Below are positions 25,122-38,513 of a stretch of 64,000 nucleotides of DNA, piece after piece. Where the stretch lies: the NCBI RefSeq assembly GCF_035582795.1, contig NC_134365.1, positions 131,231,577 to 131,295,576 on the forward strand. The letters run 5' to 3'. A model generated the notes under the pieces. It saw only the letters and a program-made list of their open reading frames with translations. It was not told where the DNA came from and made no database searches. Position 1 is the stretch's first letter. Each line of letters opens with the position of its first letter. Position numbers and translations under genes: made by a program. This stretch comes from Mycteria americana. Its lineage: Eukaryota > Chordata > Aves > Ciconiiformes > Ciconiidae.

Positions 25122-28100
25122 TTTTAATTTTGCCAACCATTAAGCAAATTAAGAAGAATGATCCCAAAGCCTAGCAGGGCACTTGTTTGTTTCATTCCAT
25201 CAATGCAAAATGTTTTAAAGTTGGTAAGTATACATGTATATCTTCAATGTATGTGCATGTATTCAACAGGAGCTACAGAGCATTTCAGCTATGGTTGTTC
25301 CCAGAATTACAGAAGGCCAGCTGAGAGCTTTTGTAATAAAGTGCTTTATCAAGATGCTTATCCAGCAATTAACTTTGAATAGCGCGCTCCCAAGAAGGGA
25401 CTGTTACTGTTTGAGTTGTGTTACGAACGCTGCTTATGGACAGCCAGCTCCTCCTGAGCTAAGTAAAGTAATTGAATAAAATTAAAGAAACTAAATCCCC
25501 TAGACAAATTGTGGCTGGTAAAAAGATGCTGCAATTGACATTAGAATCAAACATTTCTCTACAGACCTTAATTTCTTTACTTGTATTACACTTGCAGCTT
25601 TTTTGTAAAAGCGAAGGCAGTAAAATTTTTTTCCTACTATTGCAACTAGGCACATGTTCTTTCTTGTTAAGGTCTTTTTGGTCATTTTGTTTTCTTATCT
25701 TCTGAAGAAAGTGTAGTTATGTACTATATGTTAATAAAAATATTCACCTATGAAATGGTGCATATGTTTAAGTTTATATATTATGAATAGTCACAGGACA
25801 CTAGTAACTGCACAGACTTAATAGTGTGCTTTTCTTGCAAAATTCATATGTGACTCAAAGTTGCTGTGAGTGACAGCAGTGGATTTTAGATGTAATGTTG
25901 GGAAGATAATTTAATTCCTTTTTACTGTAAGAGCTAAGAGGAATTTTTTGTCTTTTAGCATCCTCAACTCGCTAAATGTGTTGGCTCTTTCACCACTGCC
26001 CAGCACCAGGCAGCTGCCTACTTTAACTTTATTAGCTGCTGAATAGTGATAAAATGAAAACAATTAATGAATCTGCAAACTTTTATGATGAAACCAAGAT
26101 GTTATATTAAAATATTTCTGTGTTTGCTGACTAATATAATAACAAAAAACCTAGATCGTATCTTTACAGAACATTTAGAATAAGCTATAGCTGGTGACTG
26201 ACTAGGGCAGAAGGACAGGAGGAGGAACGGGAAAAAGAGGCAGATTTGTGTGTTCTAGTCAGCTACTCGAAACAATGGATTATATATATTTCCACTGATT
26301 CACGTTGACTTTAAAATATCTGATTCTATTTTATTTTTTCAGTCTTAGGAGAACCTTAGCAAGCCAACAGATGGCAATCAGGAGGCCAAAATGAGAAGGA
26401 AACCTCATGTATCAGAGGGAAACCTGTGGCATCAGACTCACTGTGTCTGAGACTCCATGTATTATGGCACCTGAAAGCACCATTTTCGCTTTCTAAACCT
26501 TTTTGTTGGAGTGTCTATGAAGTGGAGAACTGACTGAAGTGGGAGCTGAGGAAATCCAGCAGCTCTTTGAACAGGTGTAATATGCACAGGTAGGAGATTT
26601 AGTCCTGAAGTCTCTTTCTTTATGTTTTTCAGAATCTTGAAAGAAGCGCGGCAGGTAACGTGCCCAAGATGACTGAACATGGAATTTTTCTTCAAAATTC
26701 CATAAAGAACAACTTGGTAAGTGTAATTTCAAACAGATAGTGTCTTTGCTGCTGTTTCTCACTCTTCAAATATCTAACAGTTAAAAAAAAAAAGTGTAGG
26801 AACGCTGTTTGCTATATGGCACTGAGAGCTATTCACAGTCTCTTTTGTTTAGCAGAGTGAAAAGGTAAACTGAGAAAATAGGAGATGAACCATACTGACA
26901 CTAATTATTATTTACAATGATAGGAACTCTGGCAGATATTCCTATGATTCAGGTAGATCCTGTCATGTAGAAAAAACATTTCCTACCTCTAACAAGGTTA
27001 TATAAATGGCTTCAGATAGCACCCAGGAGGTGAAGGAAGTACCTGGTAAATTTGGGTATCTAGTGTCCTACAGGCAAAGGCTGTCTGTAATCCCCTGTGG
27101 CAGCAGGACTAGCTGAGTGCTAGTCATATACCACCTACCTGGTTGTGACACGACCAGGAAACATCTTCACTATACTTGTCCCCACCCCATGTCATCCCTA
27201 GCTACGTATTTGTTTCACAGTGCCACCCAGCAATGGCCTGCTTACAAGTTTGTCTTCTTGCAGCACGTGGAAAATGTGGTCCTGTGAACAAACCCAGGTT
27301 TTTGGATCTTCCTTGAATTTTTATGAGTGTGCTACTTATTTTATTTCGTTTTACTGTTCTACGACTAAGTGATTACAAGTTAAAGAATCTATGTATAGGC
27401 ATTAAAAATGTATAAAGTGCTTTTTGTGACGTCACTATGATTTGAGAGTGTTTATTGCAACATTTTTTCCCCAGATATCTGTGCATTTTGCAAAGATGCA
27501 TGTGTTTTGCTGAGGTAAGCATAAGTTAGTGATCTCAAAGAAGGAGCCTGATGTCACTGAAATGTTTTGCTTAGATGGAGAGACAGTTGTGTTGCTGTTT
27601 TCTTCTCTGCTTTGTATTTACATAATTGTTCCATTTGAAGTTGCCTGGGTTTTAAGAAGACAAATGTACAACGTTGTAATGTGATGCTGAAGGTATATGT
27701 ATAATACTAATTGTTTAAATTTTCTACTGAAATGTCCCTAAGAACTTAATTAGGGATGCAGTAAGCTGTTCACCAGAGAATATTAACTCTGGCAAACAAT
27801 TTCTTCTAAGTCTGTAAATTCATTGCCACTTGTGTTTTAAACTTACAATGAAGAATGGGACTTACTAAAAAAATAAATAAAATCTCCCTGTGATTTACCT
27901 GTCATGCAAAGAATGAAAAGAAAATTTAAAAGTCTCTCACATACCTTCCTACAAAAGAGCAGGAGAAAACAACCTTCCCTGACAAAAAAGAAGCTTTTAA
28001 AAACCAGGTTTAAGTAGGGTTTAGTAATTGCATTGCTATTTTGCTTTTCTTTGTTCATTTTTGTTTTTCAAGTGTGTGTGCAGACCGTGCAGCTTAATGA

Positions 28101-28425
28101 CAGATGCATGGGTGAAAATATTTTGAGCTCATGACTGACTTTTTTAAGACTTTCTTTTCACTTCACAGAAGGTTCAGGACAGTATCAGGATGTTGCTTCA
28201 CATGAGCACTCTATGGGGATGTGAAAAATGGTGTGCAAACTGAGAACAAAAATAAAAAATTTTGACAAATCAAAGCTTTGCTCCTGTAAGTCTCTTCTCA
28301 GGAGAGAAGACATCTACTCACCCTAAACACCTCTGCAAAGACTTTTCACCTGTGCCCTGACCTGAGGGCTCACAGCAAACTCTGTGTGCTTGTACTTTTA
28401 ATACAGCCTGCAAGGTAAATGGAGA

Positions 28426-28490
28426 GGATGGGATGGGATGGGATGGGATGGGATGGGATGGGATGGGATGGGATGGGATGGGATGGGATG
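28426..28490 (+). repeat. (GGATG)n pentanucleotide array, 13 units
   Basis: Thirteen perfect head-to-tail GGATG units (ATCCC family on the other strand) without a single interruption, followed by gga. The perfection suggests a recent expansion and likely length polymorphism. Translated, the array gives meaningless His-Pro-Ile-Pro-Ser repeats on the minus strand. Confidence 0.98.
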
Positions 28491-31017
28491 GGAGTTGCTG
28501 CAAGGGAGCTCAGGTGTGGTGCTGATTGAGATAGCAATTTCCTGTAATTGTCATTTAGAGGATTGCACACTAACCCAGTAAGCTAACCTCTTTCTATGCT
28601 CAGTGCTGGCTTTTACTTTGCACACTGAACAAATGGGAAACACTGTCAGCTGTTTCTGCTCTTCTGGCCGCTTTGCAATAGGGGATCTGTGCTCAGTCAG
28701 CTGAGGGCACTCACGTTTATTGTCACTAACATCAAGGTTTACTGCCCACCTTCTCTGTGTGTTGCCTATAGCAGGTAGAAGAGTGGTGATATATTGAGCC
28801 TATAGTTCCTTCTGCACGCACCTGACACAGAAGTAACTAAACACGATGGCCACAGGGCCCTGTGCTCTCCCTCTCCCTATGTGGGTGCACACAGTCTCCC
28901 CACTGTAGAGCTTCTCAGTTGCAGCCACGTGGTGCAGCCCCTCACTCCAGCTTGCACTTCTTTATCCATCCCCAAATGTGTTTGAGAGTATGGGCTTGGT
29001 AGGTATTCATTTTTTCTGCATGATTTTGTATTTTTGAGGGGGGCAGAGAGAGAGAGCTAATATGTGTTAAAAAGAGAAAGAGAAGGTTAAAAAGCACATC
29101 CACTTTATTTTTTGAGTAATTTGTGTGTTCCTTCTGTCATGCCTTGATGGTTAAGAGAAACGTCTTTATGAAAAATATCAAAAATATCTCCATCAAATAC
29201 TTAGCTCTCAAATTTTGCTTCAAATTGTTTTCCTAATACTAGTGACCCAGCAAAGAGATGTTTGTACTTTCTGTAATCTCAGTACTAGATAAATATTATC
29301 AATTTCATTTAACATTTAGATGCTAGAGAATCATGTTACTCTCGATCCACAAAAATAAGAATATTTTAATTGACTATTGAATGTTTCTGAAATTACATTA
29401 TCTAGGATATTGGCTATTTAATGTAAGAATGCTGATAAGCTTTTGGAATGAGGCTGGTTGTAATAACAAACAGAATACTTTCCTTCACCAACCCTCAATC
29501 TCAATGTACTCGATTTTTAGTAATCTGAGCAGCTTCAGAATTTATACATTTTTCCAAATAAGGTATCAGGCCTCCCTTTATAATTTCTGCTCTGACTACT
29601 TCACGACTCTGGACTCTTGACTTCCCACCCACAGAGCTTATTAGTCCAGAGCAAAGGTCAAACTTGGTCTTAAACAGAATTTAAACAAACAAAAAGCATA
29701 GGAAAACGCTTAATAGCGGAAATGTTTGTATTAGTTTCACTCCCCAGGGCAACAACTCCAAGTTCTGGAACATCAACCCAAGGCCAGCTGGAGAAGTACG
29801 ATGCTGCCAACGCATCTTCTTGGAGGATATAGCCAGAGTCAAAGGGAAATAGTCCAGCAAAATTACATTACAAATGACAGCTCAGTATCCATACTAAATT
29901 CAGTGAATTCAAATGAAGTACATAATGGTGTTCTCCAGCCTTCACTCAGTGGGCTATTTAGGAGGTGAAGAGTTGTGACCACACAGAAAAAATGCAAGGG
30001 AACTTGCAGCATTCATTATACAAGGAGACTCATTGTTATGAAATTGCTTACATTTTTTCAGATGTCAGTCACATTAATCTCTTGCTCAGCTGAGAAATGG
30101 CTTTAAAAAAGTGTTCTAATAACAGCAAATCAGGTAAGGGGTGGGTGTGAAGGAATAGAGTTACTCTGGATAATAAACTAAACCTGTTACAGAGATTTTT
30201 TTAGCACTGACAGACTTCTGCCATCCTCTGTATCACAACAATAGAAGACACGCCAAAAACTCTCTGTGCTAGACTACCGACAAGTACAAAATCATTTGGA
30301 AGTGTATTAGACATACAGGGACATATTTGTGTTGCTGATCTGTCTGGATGGGCCCCAAAAAAGCCAGTTGCTTTATGTAGGTCAGCCAGAGTACAGAGCT
30401 TTGTATGACAAAAAAAGCCACAATACAGACAAAAACGCAGGTGCGTATTTTGACCTTTCTTCTCCATTGGCCTTTATCCTGGTTTTGAGCTTACTTTACT
30501 GCTGTGATTTTTTTTTTCTTCTTTGGATTTTAATTAAACTCTCCTTAGGCTTGCTAGCTTGATATTTTCTTCTTTTTTTTTCAATTTAAGAATGAAGGAA
30601 GCCTGTTTATCAGGCCAGTTTTCCCCAAATCTCATTGCTTTATCTATAATTTAAATGTGTCATTAATGCACAATATCCAAGTAAAACTTTGTGAATTTTA
30701 ATCAGGTGGGTATAACAAGCTTTCCAATTATTTTGAAGCTGATTATCACCCATTATGTAACATACACATGGTTTTCACAGCTGTGCAGTAATAGAAAAAT
30801 CTTAGTTTGCATCTAAGCCTAACAGTATTTAGCTCTGAACCAGATCATATTGAAAGTGTTTGATGTCGGCTGCCAGGTGAGAACTGGGTCCTTACTAAAA
30901 TGCAGAAGACATTTTGCTGCTGCTTTCCTTGCAGCCAAGTTTTCAGCTTGTCACAGACTGCAAATATGAATTCCTTTTCTCTTTGCTTTTCCAATTTTCT
31001 TCTACACAAATCAATCT

Positions 31018-31091
31018 TACACTCTTTCAACTTCATTAGATTTATTCTCAAATCAGACTGCTGCAACTGAGAGCAGAATCAGACCCAGCAA
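31018..31091 (-). repeat. ancient palindromic repeat relic, minus strand (gggtctgattctgctctca)
   Basis: On the minus strand this reads gggtctgattctgctctcag, then ttgcagcagtctgatttgag, then aataaatctaatgaagttga. It matches the same family as 25052-25121, in the opposite orientation and with its core better preserved. Confidence 0.5.
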
Positions 31092-32944
31092 TGCACTTTG
31101 CCTTCAAAATAATTAGCTGCATACGGTACAGTCCCCCATTTCTGTCCAGCTATATATGTTGTCTGGAGAACCTATATACTGAATTTCCACAGATTGTGCA
31201 ACAGAGTCCTTTAGTTTTATATCAAGGACTACCCTGATTAGAGAGAGCCTCATAAAGACAAAGCACCACACTAATTCATGTGCATAGAATCCACATACAG
31301 ACCCAAAGTTATTGATCAGGCAGAGTAAGTTTTTCCCATCATCACACTGTGCAGTTTTTGAAATAAAGTGCTATTTGCTTATGGCTAAACCTTATATGTG
31401 GCTATTGCATGCACACTTCAGGCTGCATTGTCAAAAACTGGAACACCTTCGCCAAAAAACGATGGAGCCTAAGCACTAGGGTAATGACAGGTTTGGTTGT
31501 TGGTTTTTTTTTTTTTCATTTTATTTTGTGTTCCAACAGAACTTTTGTCAAACATAGAGCACATGAACACACAACAGTTTCCTTCACTGTTCCCCACACA
31601 GAGCTGTTCATAGAGGAGGAATACTAAGGATGAATGTTTCTAAAGCCATAGACAGCTTTTCCATTTGTTTCAGGTTTTGTTTTGTTGTTTGTTTCTTTTT
31701 TTTGTTTGTTTTTCTTTTGTTTAATATTATGACAAAACATTATAAGAAAAACCTTTTTTAAGTAGTGTGAATATCAAATAGTATCCACCAATCCCTGAAT
31801 CATGCTATTCAAAGTGCTTAAATCTACACTAAAAATAGAACAACAGAAAAGTACTCCCCATGTGGCTAAGGAAACACCTACCGATCATCTAAATGTGACT
31901 GCGGTCAGATAGTTACATTCCACATTTACTCCACGTCCCAGTCTTTACCCCAGGGCATGTAAAGGGGAGGGAAAGGGGAAAAAAATAATGCATTGCTTTC
32001 AGAGGATACTGGGGTATTTGGCATCCAGTTGAATGAAGGAAAATGCCGTCCGTGCCTGACAGCTGTCTGTAAGAGTAAACAAATAATAGCTTTCTTACAC
32101 TATGAAAATAACCAAATGTGCAAAGCTCTCTTAAAATTTTATCTGGCCTGGCAGCTTCATTTCCATTTTGTGGATGTTTGGCACATGTCCAGAGGGATAC
32201 ACCGTAATAAAGAACAGATTGTAGAAAAGGACTTGAGCAAATTGTCAGGGAAATAAACATTTTTAGGCAAATAAAAATCAGTGCACATCCCAAAGCTCTA
32301 TTAGCTTGTTATGCAGATACTGAGATTTCTTGTCTTTCACAACAGGAGCATAGTCATTTCCTCCCACACTGTCAGTTCTGGATTACTCCTACAAACATCC
32401 CCCAAATTGCAGTTTACCCGCTCTCTACCCATCACTTCTCATTAAGAAGACCAAAATATTATAAGCTGTACTTTTCTCATTGTGGCAATCAGGATGAACA
32501 AACCCCACACATTCATTATATTGGCCAGTATCGTTCAGCTACCATAAAAATACCTAAAGCTATTTAATTACATAAATAGACTATAATGTGTGTTTGCCAG
32601 GATACCAGTTACATTTCTGCCAGGGTAAATCAAACCCATGACTACATGACAGTGTGCTGCAACCAGTAACTCTACCCCAGCTCCTCTGCTTCTGCTAGCA
32701 GAGACTAGCAGAGAGCTTGGCAGGAATATGTTGTACAGCTACAACACCGCTCCTCCCTCTTTCTAAAACCAGAAAGGACTTTTCCATTATTTAAAACATA
32801 AGTATGAGTAAGATGCTTATTTCATTTGTCTTAAAGATGTCCAGATGTAAACATAGTGTTTGTTTTTTTCTTCCCTGGCAGCCGTGGTACACGCATTATT
32901 GGCAACTCCTCAAAGATAGAATCATACATGAAAAATAAAACTAA

Positions 32945-33029
32945 TTTATTTATTCATTAAAGTGAATAAATTGTTTTTAATACTTCCAGGTCTGATTTAA
33001 ATATTAATTTTGTATAAATAAAGTTTATT
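32945..33029 (-). promoter_or_regulatory. cluster of distal AATAAA signals downstream of IL1RAPL1
   Basis: Three AATAAA hexamers on the minus strand lie at 33024-33029, 32949-32954 and 32945-32950, the last two overlapping. They sit about 1.3 kb past the stop codon and are alternative or backup polyadenylation sites if the 3' UTR is longer. The region is very AT-rich, so chance occurrence is quite possible. Confidence 0.25.
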
Positions 33030-33290
33030 CTGAAAACAATTATATTTGTTGGTATTCATGTCATTTTTTTCTGCCTGAGTTCTTACTGAAATCATGTTGA
33101 AATTAATAGTTTTACTTATTGTTACAAGCTAAAACCAAATGAAAGAAGATTTCTTGATCCTGAATATATAATTTTAAAGCAAATACAGTTTTTGGAACAT
33201 TAAAATACAAGGGGATTCTGTAATCCACAGCAAAATAATGTTTTGCTCTTACTTTTTCAGAAAATAACACTTTCTATAATACAAAGTGAC

Positions 33291-34295
33291 AAACCATCTA
33301 CAATACTGTCTTTTTATTCCCCTTTGGTTTGGAAGTCATCACTGTAAATATCAGCAGGACTCACTGCACTTCAGTGCCTATTGCCTCACTTGTCTTACTT
33401 GCCTGACAATTGCAAATGGTCTTATTTGCAGGATTTTGAAAGGGGGAAAATAAAAAGTTAAATGCTTAAAAATAAAATCCACAACCACATTAATACTTTT
33501 CCAGGAAGTGTTAAAAATAGGGTTTGCTTTTATATTTATAAAAGGGATACAATCAACTCATTCTTAAAATAATAATTAAAAAACCCAAACCCAAGAAAGC
33601 AAAAACCAAACCATCTCTAGTTTCTACACACTCTGTAGTGACTACTGTGAAGCAACTGATACAGATTGGGTATATTCTGTTGTTTGACAGGTATCTACCA
33701 AGTTACATGTTAGATGATCAGACTGTAGTGTTACCCCGAATGGGGGTCATTGTAAGGGCAGGGAAGGAGCAGTGCACGTTACGGGAGTAGAAATGAAACT
33801 GGAGCTCTCAGTGAGGGATGGGGTCCTTCTAAGAACAAATATTCTCCAAAAGAGGTGAACTGCAGCAGGCATGGCCTTCAGGAATCAGGCTAGGCAGGCC
33901 AACAAAATGGATGGTGCTTCTGATATCAACATAGCTTTGTCCAAGCATTCCCAAGAGAGGTTAAAAACAAACAAACAAAAAGTCTAAAACTATACTAATG
34001 AAGCAAAAAAGTTTCCTATCTATACAGCAGTCTCTTCATTTAAAAAAATGTAAATATACAAATTCCAATGACATATAAAACAAAGTCGAAAATGTGAATG
34101 GGAAGAGACATGGGTAAAACAGGAAGACTGATGCTACAAAGAAATTGCAAAAAACATATGTACAAGACCCTGTTTTTCCTCGTACGTTATAGATTGTAAT
34201 GCATGTTTAACAGCAGCAGTCGAGGATGTAGTTCCAGGCACCAGACTGCAGACTCAGCTCCTACTCGAGGGGGTTGACAGCCCCTTGCATTTCGG
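33291..34295 (-). other. IL1RAPL1: probable IL1RAPL1 3' untranslated region
   Basis: This is the region immediately downstream of the TGA stop on the minus strand. It is non-coding in all frames and AT-rich. The first canonical AATAAA met on the minus strand is at 33313-33318, which would give a 3' UTR of about 1 kb. The lower boundary is inferred from that signal (cleavage 10-30 nt beyond it). Further signals at 33024-33029, 32949-32954 and 32945-32950 could support longer isoforms. No transcript evidence is available from the sequence alone. Confidence 0.5.
33313..33318 (-). promoter_or_regulatory. IL1RAPL1: candidate polyadenylation signal (AATAAA) of IL1RAPL1
   Basis: TTTATT on the plus strand reads AATAAA on the minus strand, 978 nt beyond the stop codon. 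It is the nearest canonical signal to the stop. Usage is inferred. Confidence 0.4.
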
Positions 34296-36520
<2,225 letters not shown>

Positions 36521-38321
36521 TTATTCACTATTCTTGCAGATTTCCTAGATAATTCCCCAGGAATTATTTCTGGGAGAATTTCCCAGGAGTAGGAAGTTGT
36601 TTAGATAAAATGGCAAGCTTTCACCCACTCTCCAGATATGAATCCATTCACCTTTCCTGTTTCACCTGGTAGAGGTAATCCTTATTTACAGAGATGCAAG
36701 GGAGAAGGGATCCATATCCATAGACTGAAGTCAGTTTGTGCATAAACATTTGTGTAAGGCTCCGTAAGAAGGAAATCCTCTCAACTGTGGGGTGACAGCT
36801 TGTGAGCACAGAAGAAAAAAATCACTGAAAAGAATTTGAGTTCTTCTTTAACTTTAAAAGGAAAAAGAAAAGCACGGAAATACCTAAGCTAATGTGCAAT
36901 TGTGTCTGGTGCATAGTAAAAACATTGCAGTCTTGACAGATTTTTACTATAAATTTAGGGCCTGGGGCTGAGGTTTTCTAAGTGTATGTGTATCTTTACT
37001 TGTAAAAGGCTTTCCAGGTCTGAAATTATTGCCAAGCTTAAATCTTTGCAGCATCAGCTCCTGATAATGCAGTTTAAATCTCTTGAATTCTATGCACTTA
37101 AATTTGCAAATTTAATGTTGCATTAATGTACATTTTGTTACTTAACGGTGTGTTATTTTATTTCAATATGAGAAATAAATGTGCCTGTTTCTTAAATGTG
37201 CTTGGTGTGCCTACTTGAAAGACTGAATCAAAAGAGCCATCATTAATTTTCATTAGGAGGTCAATAATGCCAAGTGCTCTGGAACTAATTCAGTGGAATA
37301 AGAGGTCACGTTTCGACTTTTGTTGTGAAGAAAGCAGAAAAAAATCAATGGCAAGAGTAATGAAATGTTAACATCCTTCCGAGTCTCTCGACAACATTAT
37401 GCACAGGCTATCGAGAATATCAATCGTTTGCAAAAGAGACCTGATTGAATACTCAACTGTGTGTCATAAGTAATGTTATATTCCTTCAATGCTAACTTCA
37501 GTTATTTAGTGAGCCACTCCTTTCCTCATTTTACACCTTTTTGTACTCTGGTAGTATTATTTGGAAAAGCCTGCCAAATGCAGGACGGGTGCAAAGAGTA
37601 TAAATGAAATTAATGAAAAGGTGCTAATCTTGAACAGTCCACTCTTCCTTCTGAGGAACCATGCATACCATGCTCATTAACACTTGCAGATGACAAAATT
37701 AAAATGGTAAAACTGTAACTACTTTCAAACTTACCAAACCCATGAAATCACCCTATGCTCATGCTCTCCCCCGCACACTTTTTGTGTGATATTATCTACT
37801 GGATTGTTATATCCACAGAAAATAAAACAAACAAAAAACCAACAACAAAAAAAGAAAAATAAGAAAAAGAGAAGCACTGCCTTCTATGATTCACTCTTTC
37901 CATTACTTTTCTCTAGAGTATTTGTGAAACCATGATCCTTCACGATAGACAAGCACCTAATGCCTTTGACAATGCCTTGAAATAACACTGAATGGAACAA
38001 GTATGAGATAGAAATTACACAGCAGGTTTTTGTTTCTACAGTAGGACAGTGTTAACCCAGCAACCGAGCTAACACACAAAGAGGTCAAGAGATATATGGG
38101 GAACTTATGACAACCAACAAAATGATGATGCAGTAATGCCATTTTCTGTTATCACTTTAGTAATGGTCATAACCATAGTACATGCTTGAGAGCAGTGTCG
38201 CTCTGTTGAAAGTCTTTGAGTAAGGATGAGAATGTATAATTTCTCAAAGAGATAAATAATAAGAAATAATGCAGTGTTCAAACTGTTTTAAAGGCTCAGA
38301 ATACACAATTTTGGGGTTTTT

Positions 38322-38444
38322 GACAATGGGGTGGCCTACATGGCACCAGGTTTGATGGCGTCAAATGGGAGCTACCTTTCTCAAAGGGGAAAGAGGGTCT
38401 TTGCCCAGGAGCTTGCGGGGGTCATTGACAGGGCTTTAAACTAG
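38322..38444 (+). pseudogene. CR1 ORF1 C-terminal remnant (esterase-like end)
   Basis: This open stretch of about 40 codons ends in TAG at 38442-38444. Its last residues (RGKRVFAQELAGVIDRALN) match the end of avian CR1 ORF1 as I recall it. That part of ORF1 belongs to an SGNH-type esterase domain whose catalytic histidine lies in a D/N-G-x-H-L motif. Here the motif reads NGSYL, with Tyr in place of His. The remnant is truncated at its N-terminus by the incomplete 5' end of the insertion. Confidence 0.75.
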
Positions 38445-38513
38445 ATGTGAAGGGGGTGGGGGAACATATCAGGCTTGCCTGTGGCAAGCTGTGGGAGGAC
38501 ACACAATGGTTAG

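Larger units (their letters stand above)
18481..33290. other. gene-poor region downstream of IL1RAPL1
   Basis: About 15 kb of AT-rich sequence. Recognisable contents are the CA repeat (23310), the ancient repeat relics (23675, 25052, 31018; a weaker one near 22850-22895), the GGATG array (28426) and T-rich tracts around 31501-31520 and 31677-31725. Short open frames here have no coding character that I can support. Confidence 0.6.

Noticed and set aside
28426..28490. CRISPR-like repeat array
   Set aside because: Units are 5 bp with no spacers in a vertebrate genome; it is a microsatellite.
28318..28570. His-Pro-Ile-Pro-Ser repeat protein
   Set aside because: Artefact of translating the GGATG pentamer array.
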